A DNA stretch of 6,743 nucleotides from positions 15,306-22,048 of the forward strand of contig DZDB01000018.1 of assembly GCA_022736605.1 (NCBI GenBank), written 5' to 3'. The notes under the pieces were generated by a model. The model searched no databases and had not been told where the DNA came from. It saw nothing but the letters and a program-made list of their open reading frames with translations. This stretch comes from Sideroxydans lithotrophicus. GTDB taxonomy: Bacteria > Pseudomonadota > Gammaproteobacteria > Burkholderiales > Sulfuriferulaceae. Below, piece after piece: positions 6,208 to 6,743 of this stretch; the stretch's first letter is position 1, and every line of letters starts with the position of its first letter. Position numbers and translations under genes: made by a program.

Positions 6208-6743
6208 TTGCGCAACCGCAGATAGACTTCCGGCAACTTTTTCGGCAAGTCATCGATATGGTCCAGCACCAGAAAATGCCCGGCGCCGAATATCTGCGGC
6301 AGATACTGGCTGCCGCTGGCGTCGAGCGTAATGCAGAACGGATGCACGCCGGCATCCACCGCCTCTTTCACCGCCATGCGCGTGTCTTCGTGCAGATAAC
6401 GCTCGTCGCCGCCATCATCATAATCGGCTGGGCGGCCATCCGACAGGATCAGCAGCAAACGCCGCTGCGACGGTGCCAGATCAAAGCCGGTCACGGCATG
6501 GCGGATGGCGGCGCCCATGCGCGTGGCGAGCCGCCCGGACAGCCCGCCCAGCACCGCGCGCACGTGCGGTGTGAGGCGGTCATCGAAACCCTTAATGCTG
6601 TAATAGCTGACGTTGTCGCGGTATTTCGACGCGAATCCGGCCAGGCTGTAGGGGTCGCCGACCTCCTCCATACTCTCTGCGAACAGCAGCATGCCGGCGC
6701 GAATCCGGTCAACAATCCGTCCGCCGCCTTCCGGACACGGCTG
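6204..6743 (-). CDS. CbbO/NorD-type von Willebrand factor A protein, C-terminal 179 residues (runs off the right edge)
   Basis: The frame is open from the right edge to TGA at 6204, so only the C-terminus is seen and the true start is outside the window. The visible part is most of a vWA domain of the kind that ends NorD and CbbO. It contains RIKxFD-like SIKGFDDRL, then TRMGAAIRHA, which holds the MIDAS Thr (visible residue 74), then LLLILSDGRPAD with the MIDAS Asp (102), then YLHEDTRMAVKEA, and finally IFGAGHFLVLDHIDDLPKKLPEVYLRL. The DxSxS part of the metal site lies upstream, out of view. NorD and CbbO work with MoxR-type AAA+ ATPases (NorQ, CbbQ) in activating nitric oxide reductase or RuBisCO. 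The ending VLDHIDDLPKKLP and SGRLATRMGAAIRHA look nearer to CbbO as I remember that family, but the two cannot be separated safely here. First visible gene of the coupled three-gene block. Confidence 0.85.
   Translation of the reverse strand, partial: QPCPEGGGRIVDRIRAGMLLFAESMEEVGDPYSLAGFASKYRDNVSYYSIKGFDDRLTPHVRAVLGGLSGRLATRMGAAIRHAVTGFDLAPSQRRLLLILSDGRPADYDDGGDERYLHEDTRMAVKEAVDAGVHPFCITLDASGSQYLPQIFGAGHFLVLDHIDDLPKKLPEVYLRLRK

Noticed and set aside
5146..6225. A 359-codon open frame on the plus strand, opposite the deacetylase
   Set aside because: It is fully antisense to a gene with an intact catalytic motif set. Its translation is rich in Arg, His and Gln without domain-like pattern, as expected for a complement frame of GC-rich coding DNA.

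Overview
The window looks like ordinary chromosomal DNA of a betaproteobacterium. That is an inference from the moderately GC-rich, evenly coding sequence and from the style of the LysR regulator, the LplT-type transporter and the CbbO/NorD-type protein. If the last gene is CbbO rather than NorD, an autotrophic member of the Nitrosomonadales/Gallionellales type would fit, but species cannot be read from this window. There are no RNA genes, insertion sequences, CRISPR arrays or phage genes. Coding density is very high and the largest gap is 69 bp.

Left block (1-1979, minus strand). Transcription runs from a LysR-family regulator (start 1979) into a class I glutamine amidotransferase-like gene, with 8 bp between them. 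It then runs into a small unrecognised gene that overlaps the amidotransferase by 14 nt and leaves the window at base 1. The amidotransferase-like protein keeps the fold motifs but lacks the catalytic Cys and His residues, so it is probably not an amidotransferase. It may be a sensor, scaffold or ligand-binding protein working with its two operon partners.

Middle block (2049-3875, plus strand). A small TM2-like membrane protein is followed by an LplT-type MFS lysophospholipid transporter 45 bp later. The first gene is divergent from lysR across a 69-bp region that contains a T-N11-A dyad of the LysR-box type. The usual acyltransferase partner of LplT (Aas) is not next to it.

Right block (3881-6743, minus strand). 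Three genes are joined by ATGA stop/start overlaps: the C-terminal part of a CbbO/NorD-type von Willebrand A protein (entering from the right edge), a class I/AcuC-type zinc deacetylase, and an aldo/keto reductase. The reductase carries Asp in place of the catalytic His. This block meets lplT tail to tail with only 5 bp between the stop codons.

The two points most worth following are the degenerate amidotransferase with its tightly linked partner and the coupled vWA-deacetylase-reductase operon. Neither is proved to be a new system from this sequence alone.
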